This document shows positions 13,111 through 23,094 of a DNA stretch of 64,000 bases, piece by piece. The notes below the pieces were generated by a model. That model was not told the DNA's origin. It saw nothing but the letters and a program-made list of their open reading frames with translations, and ran no database searches. Position numbers and translations under genes: made by a program. The stretch is from Hydra vulgaris (Eukaryota > Cnidaria > Hydrozoa > Anthoathecata > Hydridae). The stretch covers positions 65,615,001 through 65,679,000 of the forward strand of contig NC_088920.1 in assembly GCF_038396675.1 (NCBI RefSeq), read 5' to 3'. Position 1 is the stretch's first letter; the number at the start of each line of letters is the position of its first letter.

Positions 13111-13257
13111 TTTAATATTAATGATACCCTGCAGTTATATATTTTGTATTCTATAAAATTGTGAGATTTTTTTTTTTTCTCTTACCATTATATATTTTAT
13201 AAACACTGTAAATTTGTATCAGTTATATAGAATCACAATATTGTAAAGATAAAAAAA

Positions 13258-13900
13258 CTAAAAAAAGCACGAGAGATTGGTTTTTTTCAAAGGTACGTTG
13301 AAGTTTCCTGTTCTTCTGGTATTGTATCTATTTTTGCTATTTTGGAAGAAGTTCTTTGGAAAGTGAGAAGGAACAAGTCCAAGTTTATATTTGAGCATAA
13401 ATAACAAATTTTGGAATATATTGATTTGATATACATTTAATGGTTTCAAATTTTTTAAAAGTGGCTCAGTATACGAGAGTCTATTCTTATTAAAAACTAT
13501 TCTTGCAGCTATTTTTTTTTGTTTTTGATATAGTGTGGTTAGTTTGAATTAACGAGTACTCGCCCATGCAACATTAGCGTATATGTAGTAGCTTTGTATG
13601 AATGAGAAGTATAGGAACTTTAAATTATCAGGAGACAGTATAGAACTAACTTGGTAAAGAATACCAATGTTTTTTGATATTTTAGGATTTAATATATCAA
13701 TATGGGATTTCCATGAGAGTAAGTCGGGAGGTATTTTTATTAGGTTAGAATGAAAAAGAATGTATTTGTTTTTTTCTGTTTCAAGCGATAATTTGTTAGA
13801 TTTTAACCAACTGTTTATTTTTTCGTATCGTAAGAAGTGGCTGCAAGCAATAATGATATTCGTTTTGAGAGTATTAATGAAATTAAGATTTTTGATATAG
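13258..13900 (-). pseudogene. LINE ORF2 C-terminal fragment, inverted
   Basis: Reading the minus strand from about 13850 down gives, with interruptions, WLKSNKLSLETEKNKYILF, then LLSWKSHIDILNPKISKNIG, SFIQSYYIYANVAWAS, and finally the open 63-codon segment LNVYQINIFQNLLFMLKYKL...SHF with NRYNTRRTGNFNVPL. These are the post-catalytic and C-terminal parts of the same LINE family as the plus-strand copy upstream. The two copies face each other tail to tail. The reverse-transcriptase core is absent, so it is a 5'-truncated dead copy. Confidence 0.85.
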
Positions 13901-14320
13901 TAAATTAAATGTTTGATTTAATGCACTAAACACTGCTACGAAACACGTTAAATAAATTAGAAAACAATGTTGTTTTTTTGAAAAACATTTTTACATAATG
14001 AAAAACATTTTTAACAAAAAAAAAAAGAAGAAGAAGCCAATGTTTATCTATTCCTAAATTACTTCATGCACTAAAATTGAAACTAAGAAGTGAATTTAAG
14101 TACATAAAAATTGCTGAAAAAACCCCATTGAAGCCGCTAGAAAATGTTTGCTTGATAAAGGCTTGGCAGTATTCAAAAATTAGTAGATAAACTTTTAAGA
14201 AATCTTGCTTAGGTAGCCACATAGCTTATCTCCCACAGATATAATCTTTATATAATGGTATAACATTAAAAAGCTAAAGACAAAGAAAATTCAATAAGAT
14301 GGCTATTCACATTTGGATAA

Positions 14321-14370
14321 AAAGATCTTCTAAAATACACATATTAATATGTGTATTTTAGAAGATCTTT
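14321..14370. repeat. Perfect 50-bp palindrome
   Basis: The 50 bases are exactly self-complementary about the centre at 14345/14346. The outer arm begins AAAGATCTTCTAAAATACAC. Parts of the arm (AAAATACACATATT, AAAGATCTTCTAAAA) recur just downstream at 14414-14460. With no central loop, it is either recent or maintained by a mobile-element mechanism. Confidence 0.9.
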
Positions 14371-14569
14371 TAACAATTTGTATCCTTAAATACTATGTGT
14401 ATTTTAATAATTTTTAAAATACACATATTGTTAAAAGATATTTTTTAAAAGATCTTCTAAAACAAACTCTTTTGCTTTATGTTTATATGTAAAGAAAGTT
14501 TGTCGCCAAATGTATTGCAAAATCTATATTGTATGAAACCTAAAAACAAATATAATCTTTGAATTAATA

Positions 14570-14960
14570 TCAATCTTATTACCCCCTTTTTGCTATAAAA
14601 GCAAAGACCAGTTTTTTGTTTCTCACCGAGGTCCTTATCTATGGAACAAAATGGTCTTAACAAATTTTGATTTTTATACCAAACTGACTTTAGCTTCATT
14701 CAAACAGAAAATTAAAAAAATTATATTTTTAATTGAAAATATCTTTATTTGTTTTTAATCGTTTTTTTTTTGTTTTGTATATTATTTGGTTTAACAATTT
14801 ATCTTTACTTTTTAACATTTTATCTTGGCTTTTAAGTATTTTTGCATAAAAGTTTATGATTACTTCACTACAGACATAGTATTTTCATCAAAAATAAACA
14901 TATATTGTAAAAGGCTTCATGACAAGATCCTAATGATATTCTAGAAGTCCAGTCGTTATT
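14570..14960 (+). pseudogene. LINE 3' end fragment
   Basis: The plus strand reads VSHRGPYLWNKMVLTN and LASFKQKIKKIIFL at about 14620-14735. These match the last conserved block of CR1/L2-type ORF2 proteins (RGP-x-LWN followed by SFKxxLK). Downstream is the same 3' tail motif as in other copies (GGCTTCATGACAAGATCCTA, then ATTCTAGAAGTCC, 14915-14955). Everything upstream is missing. It is the truncated 3' stub of a dead insertion. Confidence 0.8.
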
Positions 14961-14964
14961 AGTG

Positions 14965-15250
14965 TTAAAATTGTAAAATATATCTGGTTATTGTAATTTT
15001 TTTAAACGACAAAATATATATTATAAAAAAAAAAAAACGTTTTGAAATTAAAAAGTTTTAAGCCTGTAAAATTAGGAAGTTATAAAGTTTGCCCTAAATG
15101 TTAAAGTTTAATTTTAGTTTAAAATAATTTTTAATATAAGCAATTATTTAACTAAAGTTTATACTAAAGATAAATGTATCTTGATACAATATGATTGTTT
15201 AGATGTTACAAGGGTTTTAGGAACAAAATAAAAAACCCAAAAAATAGTTT
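14965..15250. other. No gene recognised
   Basis: AT-rich spacer between a LINE stub and the duplicated ferritin block. Only poly-A/T runs are visible. Confidence 0.5.
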
Positions 15251-15257
15251 TGTTCAC

Positions 15258-15440
15258 CTTTGTCTCATATCTGGCCCACTGTAAAATGGTTAGATCACTA
15301 ACTTAAGGTTCGATGGCCAGATAACCGACATTGGTAAGTAAAGGGGCGTGAACTTTCTGGTTAAATACTCTTACGCGGTGCTCTGTGATGAGGTTTCTCC
15401 AAATCAACCTTAATAACAACAACAAAAAGAAATAAAAGGA
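15258..15440 (+). mobile_element. Probable SINE-like repeat
   Basis: AAGGTTCGATGGCC resembles a pol III B box. It is followed by the segment CGCGGTGCTCTGTGATGAG and an A-rich tail of about 35 bases. Related core sequence (CGCGGTGCTCTGTGATAAGA) occurs in the clearer SINE at 19499-19670, and as CGCGATGCTCTATGATAAGA at 37509. The A box is poor, so the 5' end is uncertain. Confidence 0.5.
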
Positions 15441-15969
15441 CTGGACTCTAGTCAATTTTTATATGATGTGAGTAGAATGTATTTCATTATAAAGCCTTAA
15501 ACTAATCGCCTTTAAGATTTGTTTTTGTTTATTGTAAAATTATCTTTAAATATAATTTGTCTCATTTTGACCCGCACATTGCTAACTTTATTTATATCAT
15601 TCCCCCTCCCACCCCCTACCCCACATTGAAAATTCATTCCAACGCCCCTATGCATAATAGTTAAATACCGTTTTTATATAGTATTGAGGTTCACATGTTT
15701 ATTTTTTAATGTAAGCGAAACAAAATTATTACTAAAATTCGCCTTCTTATTAAGAAAAACGCGTGCACGAATGTATTGCAAACTTGCAAGCGGTCATTAT
15801 ACTTTTGATTAATGGCAAACTTTCCAACGTAAAAAATATTTTAGAAAATTTATTAGTTAAACTTTAAACGATAGTAACTTATTTTTTTCTTTTCTTTTCT
15901 TTTTTAACAATAAACATTGTTTGCACTGTATAGTCCTCAAGGCAAAACAATAAAAAAAAACGTTTTCAT

Positions 15970-17634
15970 TTAACTTGACATGCTCAACTTATCAAATTGA
16001 TAGACACCCAAGCCATCGCCGCATCTCTTAGCGTTAGTTATCAACTTGGCAATCTCATTGATTGACTCAACTTGTTCGTTCAAGAACTCTGATTCTAAGA
16101 AGTTGCACAAATGGGGATCACTGTGTTTTCCAGCGATGGCATGAACATTTAACAACGACTCGTTAACTTTCTTCTCCAAATCAAGCGCTGCTTCTAAAGC
16201 TGAAACCGGCGTTTCCACTTGAAATTGGGGAGCTTGAACATCCTTGTAAACTACTTGACCACCACGTTTATTTTGGTATTTTATAAGCTAAAAATTAAAA
16301 CAATAAGAATATCATTATAAAAATTAAAAACCTTTTTAAACGCATTAAAAATAGATATTAAATATGAAAAAAGTTTAAAAAAAAACGGCGTTTACTTTCT
16401 GAGCATGTTCACGTTCTTCGTCTGATTGATGCTTGAAAAATTTGAAGTATCCAGCTAACGCAACATCATCTTGATCAAAACAATAAGCCTGTAAAAATTT
16501 GATTTTTAATTATTATATCCATAATATTTATACTATCTGAACAACATTTATATTATCTGACATTAAAAAGTAAAAAAAAACAATAAACAAACAACATTTA
16601 TATTATCCGAACAACATTTTACTCCAAAATCTGTATTTTTTTAGTAGTATACTCCCTTAAGAATATTTTTCATAAATAGTAAAACCTCATCACTTATTAA
16701 TATAAAAAAAAATATTTTTTTTGGCAATTACAACTTTTTTATTATTAATGGTACTTTATTTGGTAATTTAAAATCGACCGACATATTTAAATTTTCCAAC
16801 TTTTCAAACGCATAATAAATAATCTTTAAAATTTATGCAGTTATAACTTCATGCTCATTTATGAAGGCAAGGCCGTCCTGATGAGATCTTAAAGGAGGGG
16901 ATAGGGGTGACGTATCTGTTCTTTGACGAGTAAGGCCTGAAAAAGGTTTTTGCCGACTAAGATCTGTGAATAATAAAAAAAAGATCTTCGTTAGCTAACA
17001 TTTGCCGACTGCCAACTAAAGTTCCAATTTTGCCGACTGCAGTATCCAAAATATACCAACTAGTTAATTTTCTAGGAAGGTTTGATCCCTTACGCCCTAC
17101 CCTTTTCCTCGGGACGGCCTTTTATGAAGGGTTGAATTTTAATTTTTTTAGTACGAAAATATAGTTGACAAAATTCAAAAGTATTTGAACATTTGTATTA
17201 AAAAGCCTAATTGCAAATATTTCTAACAGAAACCAAACATTATGTTTACCCTCGCAAGTTGTGCACAACAGCATTACTCAACAAAATAAATCAACCAAGA
17301 AATAAAGATAGACGCCAAACTTTTTAACGTGTATGTTTTTTATTTTCTAATAAAAAAGACGCAAAACTTTTAGAGCATCGGAACGAAATTTTTAAAGCTT
17401 ATCAATGGTACTTAAAAAACCATTCATCTATCAAGTGTTCTAATTTTTTTAAGTATTTATTGAAAAATAAAAGCTTTTTGCTTACAACAAATCGAAAAAC
17501 GTACGAATTAAAAAAAAAAAGCTTGAACTTACCATAGAAAGATACTGGTAACTTGCATACAACTCCATGTTTATTTGGTTGTTAATAGCATCTTCACTTT
17601 CTCGGTCAAAGTTCTGTCTGCATTGAGAAACCAT
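15970..17634 (-). CDS. FTH1: Ferritin heavy-chain-type subunit, copy A (3 exons)
   Basis: This encodes a 170-residue cytosolic ferritin subunit. Such subunits assemble into 24-mer shells that oxidise Fe(II) and store Fe(III). The coding exons on the minus strand are 17634-17533 (34 codons), 16488-16396 (31 codons) and 16287-15970 (105 codons plus stop). All junctions are GT-AG and fall between codons. The start is the first ATG after the IRE, giving [15 protein letters not shown]. The ferroxidase centre is complete: E24 and Y31 (ELYASYQY), E58/E59 and H62 (DEEREH), E103 and Q137 (LNEQV). There is no signal peptide or transit sequence. Length is normal for H-type ferritin. A MITE sits in intron 1 (16868-17120). 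A possible AATAAA lies at 15849-15854. Copy B differs at about 15 of 170 residues by hand count, none at the metal site. Confidence 0.96.
16868..17120. mobile_element. MITE in ferritin A intron 1 (253 bp)
   Basis: Short terminal inverted repeats AGGCCGTCC begin and end the element (right end GGACGGCCT). TTTATGAAGG is present on both sides (16858-16867 and 17121-17130); an 8-bp duplication of hAT type would fit with chance flanking identity. Copy B has a single ATTTATGAAAGG at the matching place (about 49315-49326), that is, an empty site. The interior has TTTGCCGACT repeats and no coding capacity. Confidence 0.85.
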
Positions 17635-17691
17635 GATTTTTATGTTTGGGTTATGTATTAAAGTTTAAGATGTAGAGTTTTATAACACCGC

Positions 17692-17719
17692 GCTGGTTCT
17701 AACACTGTAGAAGCACAAC
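17692..17719 (-). promoter_or_regulatory. Iron-responsive element, ferritin A 5' UTR
   Basis: On the minus strand the upper stem TTCTA pairs exactly with TAGAA around the loop CAGTGT. Below it is the ferritin-type internal loop TGC opposite C. The lower stem GTTG pairs with CAGC (one G-U). This is the complete ferritin IRE architecture bound by iron regulatory proteins, which block translation when iron is low. It ends 57 bases before the ATG and about 36 bases downstream of the TATA box, so it should be close to the cap. The same 28 bases occur in copy B. Confidence 0.9.
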
Positions 17720-17754
17720 TATGTTTAACCATCGAGTTTTGAAAAAATGCAAAA

Positions 17755-17854
17755 GTTTATAGATACTAGTCACGTGATAAAACAATTTTGATTGGTTAAA
17801 TTGATTTCACTGGGCTACTGTTGGTTAAAAATGAAGTCATAGTAATTTGATTGG
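17755..17854 (-). promoter_or_regulatory. Ferritin A core promoter (TATA, E-box, CCAAT)
   Basis: Upstream of the IRE on the minus strand are TATAAAC (17761-17755), CACGTG (17771-17776), and CCAAT boxes at 17791-17795 and 17850-17854. The same elements in the same order occur at copy B. The TATA position predicts transcription starting near 17730, just upstream of the IRE. Which factors bind CACGTG is not shown by the sequence. Confidence 0.7.
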
Positions 17855-18563
17855 GCAAAGATAAATATTGCTTTGAAAACCCATAACTCAATTTTTTCAA
17901 TTCTTTTTTGATTAAAATTTTTTTTTAAAAAGCATTAAGATTGAAATTTTTGAAAGACATAAAATGTAAAGTTAATCGTTGGGAAATTAAAGGTTCCTGT
18001 GTTTTTTCTATAATAAACATTCCAATATTTTTTTATGATAAACATTCCAATGTTTTCTTCTATAATAAAAGTTGTTGTGATTATTCTATATTACCATATC
18101 TAAAGCTCTAAATAAACCTTTATTATTTAGAATGAATTTTTCCAATGCATTTCAGTGCGGTTTTTTCTGCCACAATATTGCTGCCAATCACTTGTTGCAT
18201 TGTGCTAATTAGCACAACACAACGTTAGCTAACAATCATCTACAGAACCTATCTACAGAAAACCTAGCTACAAACTAATTAATAATTACTTAATAATACA
18301 ATATTTTTGCAAGTTTAAACTTCAATTTGAAGAATTTTTTTTTTCTAATTTAAAAATAGTTAAATAAAAATATTCAAAAGATGCTTAAAAGTTTGAATAG
18401 AAAGTTGAAATATTTAATCAAAGTCATACTATATGCCAACGGCGTGTAAACTGTTTATTAGAAAAAACGTTTATGTTTAATTCATATGTTTATACTTTTA
18501 TCATATTTACGGTGTATAGAATGTATGTTGAATATATGTATTGTAAATATATACAGTAGGGTG

Positions 18564-19013
18564 GAGTGAATTTTAGTTTTTTTTACAATTCGTATAGCCT
18601 GGGTGTGCAAAAGTTGTCTATTCATTTTAGAAATACTCTGGAAAAATATCAATGCTCTAGGAAATTATCTTGAGGTGCCTCAAGACCTTTAAAAATTTAA
18701 TGGGTCCCTAATATTATGTAAAAAAAAAATTTTTCAAAAGTATGTCATGTTGGGTCTCAAAAGAAGCAAAATTTCATAAAAATTTCAAAAACAACAATTT
18801 TTTTTAAAAAATAATTGTTATTTTTGAAATTTTTATAAAATTTTGCTTCTTTTGAGACCCAACATGACATACTTTTGAAAAACTTTTTTTTACATAATAT
18901 TAGGGACCCATTAAAATTTTAAAGGTCTTAAGGCACCTCAAAATAATTTCCTAGAGCATTGATATTTTTCCAGAGTATTTCAGAGTAATTGTAAAAAAAA
19001 CTAAAATTCACTC
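18564..19013. mobile_element. Long foldback element, 450 bp
   Basis: The two arms, each about 220 bases, are near-perfect inverted copies from GAGTGAATTTTAGTTTTTTT at the left to AAAACTAAAATTCACTC at the right, with almost no loop. Shared internal landmarks include ATGTCATGTTGGGTCTCAAA and its complement. The ferritin B block has no equivalent, so it was inserted in copy A after the duplication or lost from B. No open frame. Confidence 0.9.
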
Positions 19014-19498
19014 GTGGAATATGTATAACTTGTATGTGGAATAAAATATATAGCGAAGAATGTATATGTCAAGTATATGACACAATGAATATATCACAAG
19101 AATATATATGTGAAGTATATGAAACAATGCATATATACCAAGAATATCTAAAAAAGTATATATAATAAAATATATTTTATGTATAGTTATGTCTATGTTA
19201 AGTCTTTTAAGAAAATAATAAACAATCTAGTATGCGTGAATTCATTATTGAATCCTTAATCTTGATTTTCTATTTTACTAAAACCATCACTATCGAGTTT
19301 CTGATGAAAAATTCATTGTGACAACTGAATATAACAGTAAGCAATATATTATAACAAACTAATATAGTTTTGTATCGAGTTTCGGGTCTTAAAACATTAT
19401 TTATCTTAAGAAATATTATTAAATTTTTCCAAATTTTAAAAAATCTCAAAATGATTGAATATTTATAAACAGAGATTAAAGTTATATAACTTTTTGAG

Positions 19499-19670
19499 TA
19501 GCCGTGGCGCAGTGGTAGCGCACTTGCCTAAGAAACAAAGGATTCTTTGTTCAAACCCCACCTTTGGGCAAGTTTTGCGACATGATGAAATGCTCATCCG
19601 CGGTGCTCTGTGATAAGACCGTAAGGACTTCTTGGGGCACCTAAAAAAAAAAATTAAAAAAAAAAAAAAA
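19499..19670 (+). mobile_element. tRNA-derived SINE
   Basis: The head contains a pol III A box (TGGCGCAGTGGTAGCGC) and a B box (TTGTTCAAACCCC) spaced as in a tRNA gene, but the anticodon stem does not pair properly. The body follows (CGCGGTGCTCTGTGATAAGA, then CCGTAAGGACTTCTTGG) and then an A-rich tail. The ferritin B block has uninterrupted sequence here, so this is an insertion. Not called as a working tRNA. Confidence 0.75.
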
Positions 19671-20060
19671 AATTAACAAAATTACACTGCTCTACGCTTC
19701 ACAAGCCTATGCTTCATTAAATACATTTTTAAAATTTACAATGCGCAGTGTTTTTATGCAAACCGCTAAATCTTGCAATTTATATTTATCGCTGTTGTAT
19801 ATTCGTGTAAAAGTATATCATATCTAGTGCTGTAGTGAGGTAAGGACAGTGCAAGAGGTATAAATGCACCGGGCTCATGAGCGTCAAAAATCTAAGGAGC
19901 GCTAAAAAAGTTTAACTTTCTTGTTTTATTTTTGTTTTAAGGCTGAAAAATGGTAAAGGTTAAACTTCTTGTTATATTAAAATATACGAATTATTATTTA
20001 AAGCCATTTTGCCAACAACACTAAATATAAATATTTATAATCTATCTGGCTATCATTAAC

Positions 20061-20798
20061 ACAGTCAGTAACTTAGGTGTTTAACGCAAACACTAATATG
20101 TCTAGAGTTCGTCATTAGAAACCATAACTCGTAAGGAATTTTCCATAAACTACGTCACGCTGTAGGGTTGTTAGTAATTTTGTGAATACTCGTACAGGAC
20201 TTGTTAATAAAGAGTTACGGTGTCGTTCTTTGAGAAGGCCCTGTTTGCTATGCATAAAGATACAATATTCCTTACGGCTTTTCTTTTGATTCTATTAAAT
20301 GAATAAACTAATTTCCATATTTATCTATTTATTTGATCCAATTAAACTTTTGGTTAAGTTTAATTGAATCAAATTTTGTTAATGCCTTTAATTTTCTTGG
20401 GAATAATGAAAATTTTTCTTGGAATCCCAATCTCAAACAATAGCATTGAAGGAGCTGCGAAGACCATGTGAAGACAAATCAAACATAAAAAAAACCAAGT
20501 AAACTATTAGGTCTCAATATTTAGGTAAAGAAAGCTTTCTCGCAAATTTTAACTTTAATTATTTCTTAATTTCTTATTAATTGAACTTAAAACTGAACTT
20601 AAAACTGAACTTTAAAAAAAAAAAAAAAAAAATTAATTCATGATTTTTCAATGAATAAAAATTAAATATTTCCATGCTTTTAGAAGAAAGTGTTTAAGTT
20701 AATAGCGCTTCTTGTTATTTTTTAATAGTAGATGTTTTATTTATAAATTTACCAATTTTATGTTTGTTTATTTTATATAGTTAACGAAATTGCTTATG
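20061..20798. other. No gene; degenerate MITE end
   Basis: AT-rich DNA past the end of the duplicated block. CCATAAACTACGTCACGCTG at 20142-20161 matches the terminal repeat of the MITE at 20799-21021 and is probably a leftover of the same family. Confidence 0.5.
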
Positions 20799-21021
20799 GT
20801 ATTGTCCATAAATTACGTCACGCAATTTTTGACCGTTTTTGACCTAGCCCTCCCCCTTGTAACAAAATCTTAACACTTTAGTAACAAGTTAAACTTGCTA
20901 CTAAAGTGTTATGATTTTGTGACGACAAATACAAAACTTGAAATTTTGTATGAGTTGTCACAAAATCACTAACTCCCCCACCCATTCCTCCTAAAGCGTG
21001 ACGTAATTTATGGACGACCCC
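20799..21021. mobile_element. MITE with GTCCATAAATTACGTCACGC termini
   Basis: The left end TTGTCCATAAATTACGTCACG and the right end (reverse complement GGGGTCGTCCATAAATTACG) are terminal inverted repeats. CCC-rich tracts just inside both ends (CCCTCCCCC, CCCCCACCC) and a central hairpin, AACACTTTAGTAACAAGTT facing ACTTGCTACTAAAGTGTT (about 20871-20911), give a strong fold. Termini of this kind are common in animal MITEs; I do not assign the superfamily. No clear target duplication. Confidence 0.8.
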
Positions 21022-21059
21022 TATTTTCAAATTAGACTTTATTATTACGGAATTTATCA

Positions 21060-21105
21060 TGGGGCTTGGCGATAAGACATATTAGTCTTCTTCTCGCCCC
21101 TGCTA
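21060..21105 (+). other. LINE 3'-tail motif at the LINE/MITE junction
   Basis: GGGGCTTGGCGATAAGACAT, then AGTCTTCTTCTCGCCCCTGC: GGGGC and GCCCC bracket an inner AAGAC/GTCTT pair. It is the same type of 3' tail as in the LINE copies at 13058, 14915 and 22465. It marks the last bases of an otherwise vanished LINE between the MITE and the next LINE. Confidence 0.5.
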
Positions 21106-21179
21106 CCTATATATCTTCTATATAAATACCTGTAAATCTTCTATATATATCTTGCTACCTATATATCTATATATCTACC

Positions 21180-22590
21180 TATATTTCAATAAATTGCGTA
21201 GTTCCCCAAGGATCAATACTTGGACCCCTGCTATTTTTAATTTATATTAATGATATTTATTTGTCTTCAAAAATAGTTAATTTTTGCTGATGACACAAAT
21301 GTTTTCTTTTCTGTCTCAAATTTAAAAAATATTTTTTATATTGTAAACACAGAATTAATATGTCTTAATGAGTGGTTTGAAGCAAATAAACTTTCATTAA
21401 ATATTGAAAAAACGAAATATATTTTGTTTGCTAAGCCATCTAAATCCGAGAACCTTCCACTTAAATTACCTGAACTAACAATCAACAATATTAAAATAAA
21501 AGGAGCTTTTTTAATGAAAATACTAGGAATAATTTTCGATAAACATTTAAATTGGAAAAGCCAAAAAAATTAGTCGAGAACAAAGTTTCAAAGACTCTGG
21601 GGATTATGTACAAGACAAAACATCTTTTAAATAATTTATGTTTAAAAAATTTATACTTTTCATTTATACAGAGTCATATTAACTATTGTAATATTGCCTG
21701 GGCAAATAATCATTCATCTTTCCTAAAAATTATTTATACAAAACAAAAGCAAGCAAGTAGATTAGTTTTGGGCGCAAATAGATACGAAAGTGCCGAGCCG
21801 GGAAAAAACTCAAGGAAATAAATGTATACAAACTAAATATATATCATAACTTGTTATTTATGCTTAAACTTCAAAATGAAATGATTCCAAAATATTTTTT
21901 TAAACGTTTCACTCGAATTAATCATAAATATGAAACAAGACATTCAATGAGTAATTACTAAATCCCACTAACATCACTCAAAAAATCTGACTACTCGACT
22001 ATATGCCGGGGACCACGCTTGTGGAATTCGGTTCTTGACGAAAATATGAAATAAATAAAACCTATTGCTACATTTAAAAGAACTATAAAAAAACACTTAC
22101 TAAATTTAAACATTACGTACATTCTCTCATTTTTTTAAAAAAAATTGAAATAATTTTGTATCTTTAATTTTTTTTTTAGTTTATTTAATTTTAATATTTT
22201 ATTGAATATGTATATGCATATGTAGCGAATTAATTTTTTTTATTGTCTTAAATGTGTATACGAATATGTGCAGATTTGATTTTTTTATTTGTTATCTTTA
22301 TTTTAACTTTATCTTAAATTTCTTCTTTTTTTAACTTTAAGTTCTTTTTTTAACTTTAAGTTCGTTTTTAACCTTCAAATTTTTTTTTTTTAAACTTATT
22401 AATTTCACTCTTTTATATAATATTGGAAGATGTAAAATTTTATTGTATTTTTTTGTATTTCACAAAGGGGCTTGATGATAAATCATTTTGCCTTCTACTT
22501 GCCCCAGTCAGCTTGTAATCATATATATTTGTTTAAATTTATAGATAACATTGTAAAATGTGTAAAATGACGAAAAAAATAAATATAATT
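21180..22590 (+). pseudogene. 5'-truncated CR1/L2-type LINE, RT to 3' tail
   Basis: The copy starts inside the reverse transcriptase: VPQGSILGPLLFLIYINDI (about 21200), then the intact catalytic FADDTN (about 21287) after a one-base shift, LNEWFEANKLSLNIEKTKY, a shifted 89-codon frame with LYFSFIQSHINYCNIAWAN, LNIYHNLLFMLKLQNEMIP, and the terminal RGPRLWNSVLDENMK. The order matches the second half of the ORF2 at 10540-12986. Several frameshifts and stops make it dead. The 3' UTR carries the GGGGCTTGATGATAAATC ... CTACTTGCCCC hairpin-type tail (22465-22505) and ends near an AATAAA at about 22580. Confidence 0.9.
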
Positions 22591-22599
22591 ATAATTTTG

Positions 22600-23015
22600 C
22601 TATTAACATACGGATTGTATATATTTACACGCCAAAAGAAAAAAAATTGCAAACTTGATGCTGTCATACTTCAGGGGTAACTTCAGGCTGCAGTGTAACA
22701 TCAGACAAAGCGTTCTTCATTTTTTTCTATTTTTTTTTTTTTTAAATGATGCCGCAAAACTACAAAAGTATACTAAACTTAATAGTGTTGTATGAATCTA
22801 GTTCTAAAGAAAATCTAAAAAAGCCAATGTAAGATCATATTGAAGAGTATTCGTAAAGCATCGGATAAGCAAAGGTTAAAAAATAAACCTTGCATGACCA
22901 CATTAAAACTCCTAATTTAAAGCATAATACGATCCTGAGTACCAGGCATCAGGTGCATTAAAAGAATCCATTTTAAACAATTCCGTTACAACTTTGTTAA
23001 TTTCTCATCATGATG

Positions 23016-23094
<79 letters not shown>

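Larger units (their letters stand above)
15250..20060. repeat. Segmental duplication, copy A (ferritin block)
   Basis: This block matches 44370-51620 in the same orientation. Clear shared segments are TTTTATATGATGTGAG (15462 / 44427), CATTCCAACG (15633 / 44601), the whole ferritin gene with promoter, and the distal CGCTGATGTATAT-type segment with GCGTCAAAA near 19885 / 51430. The exons are most similar and the outer parts are diverged and partly rearranged, so the ends are approximate. Copy A contains extra insertions at 15258-15440 (possibly), 16868-17120, 18564-19013 and 19499-19670. Confidence 0.8.

Noticed and set aside
15900-15945. CAGTGC within the conserved ferritin 3' UTR as a second IRE
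   Set aside because: The bases on either side (CTATA and AAACA) do not form the 5-bp upper stem, so it lacks the IRE structure.
19499-19575. Functional tRNA gene
   Set aside because: A and B boxes are present, but the anticodon stem does not pair and an A-rich-tailed body follows, as in a SINE.
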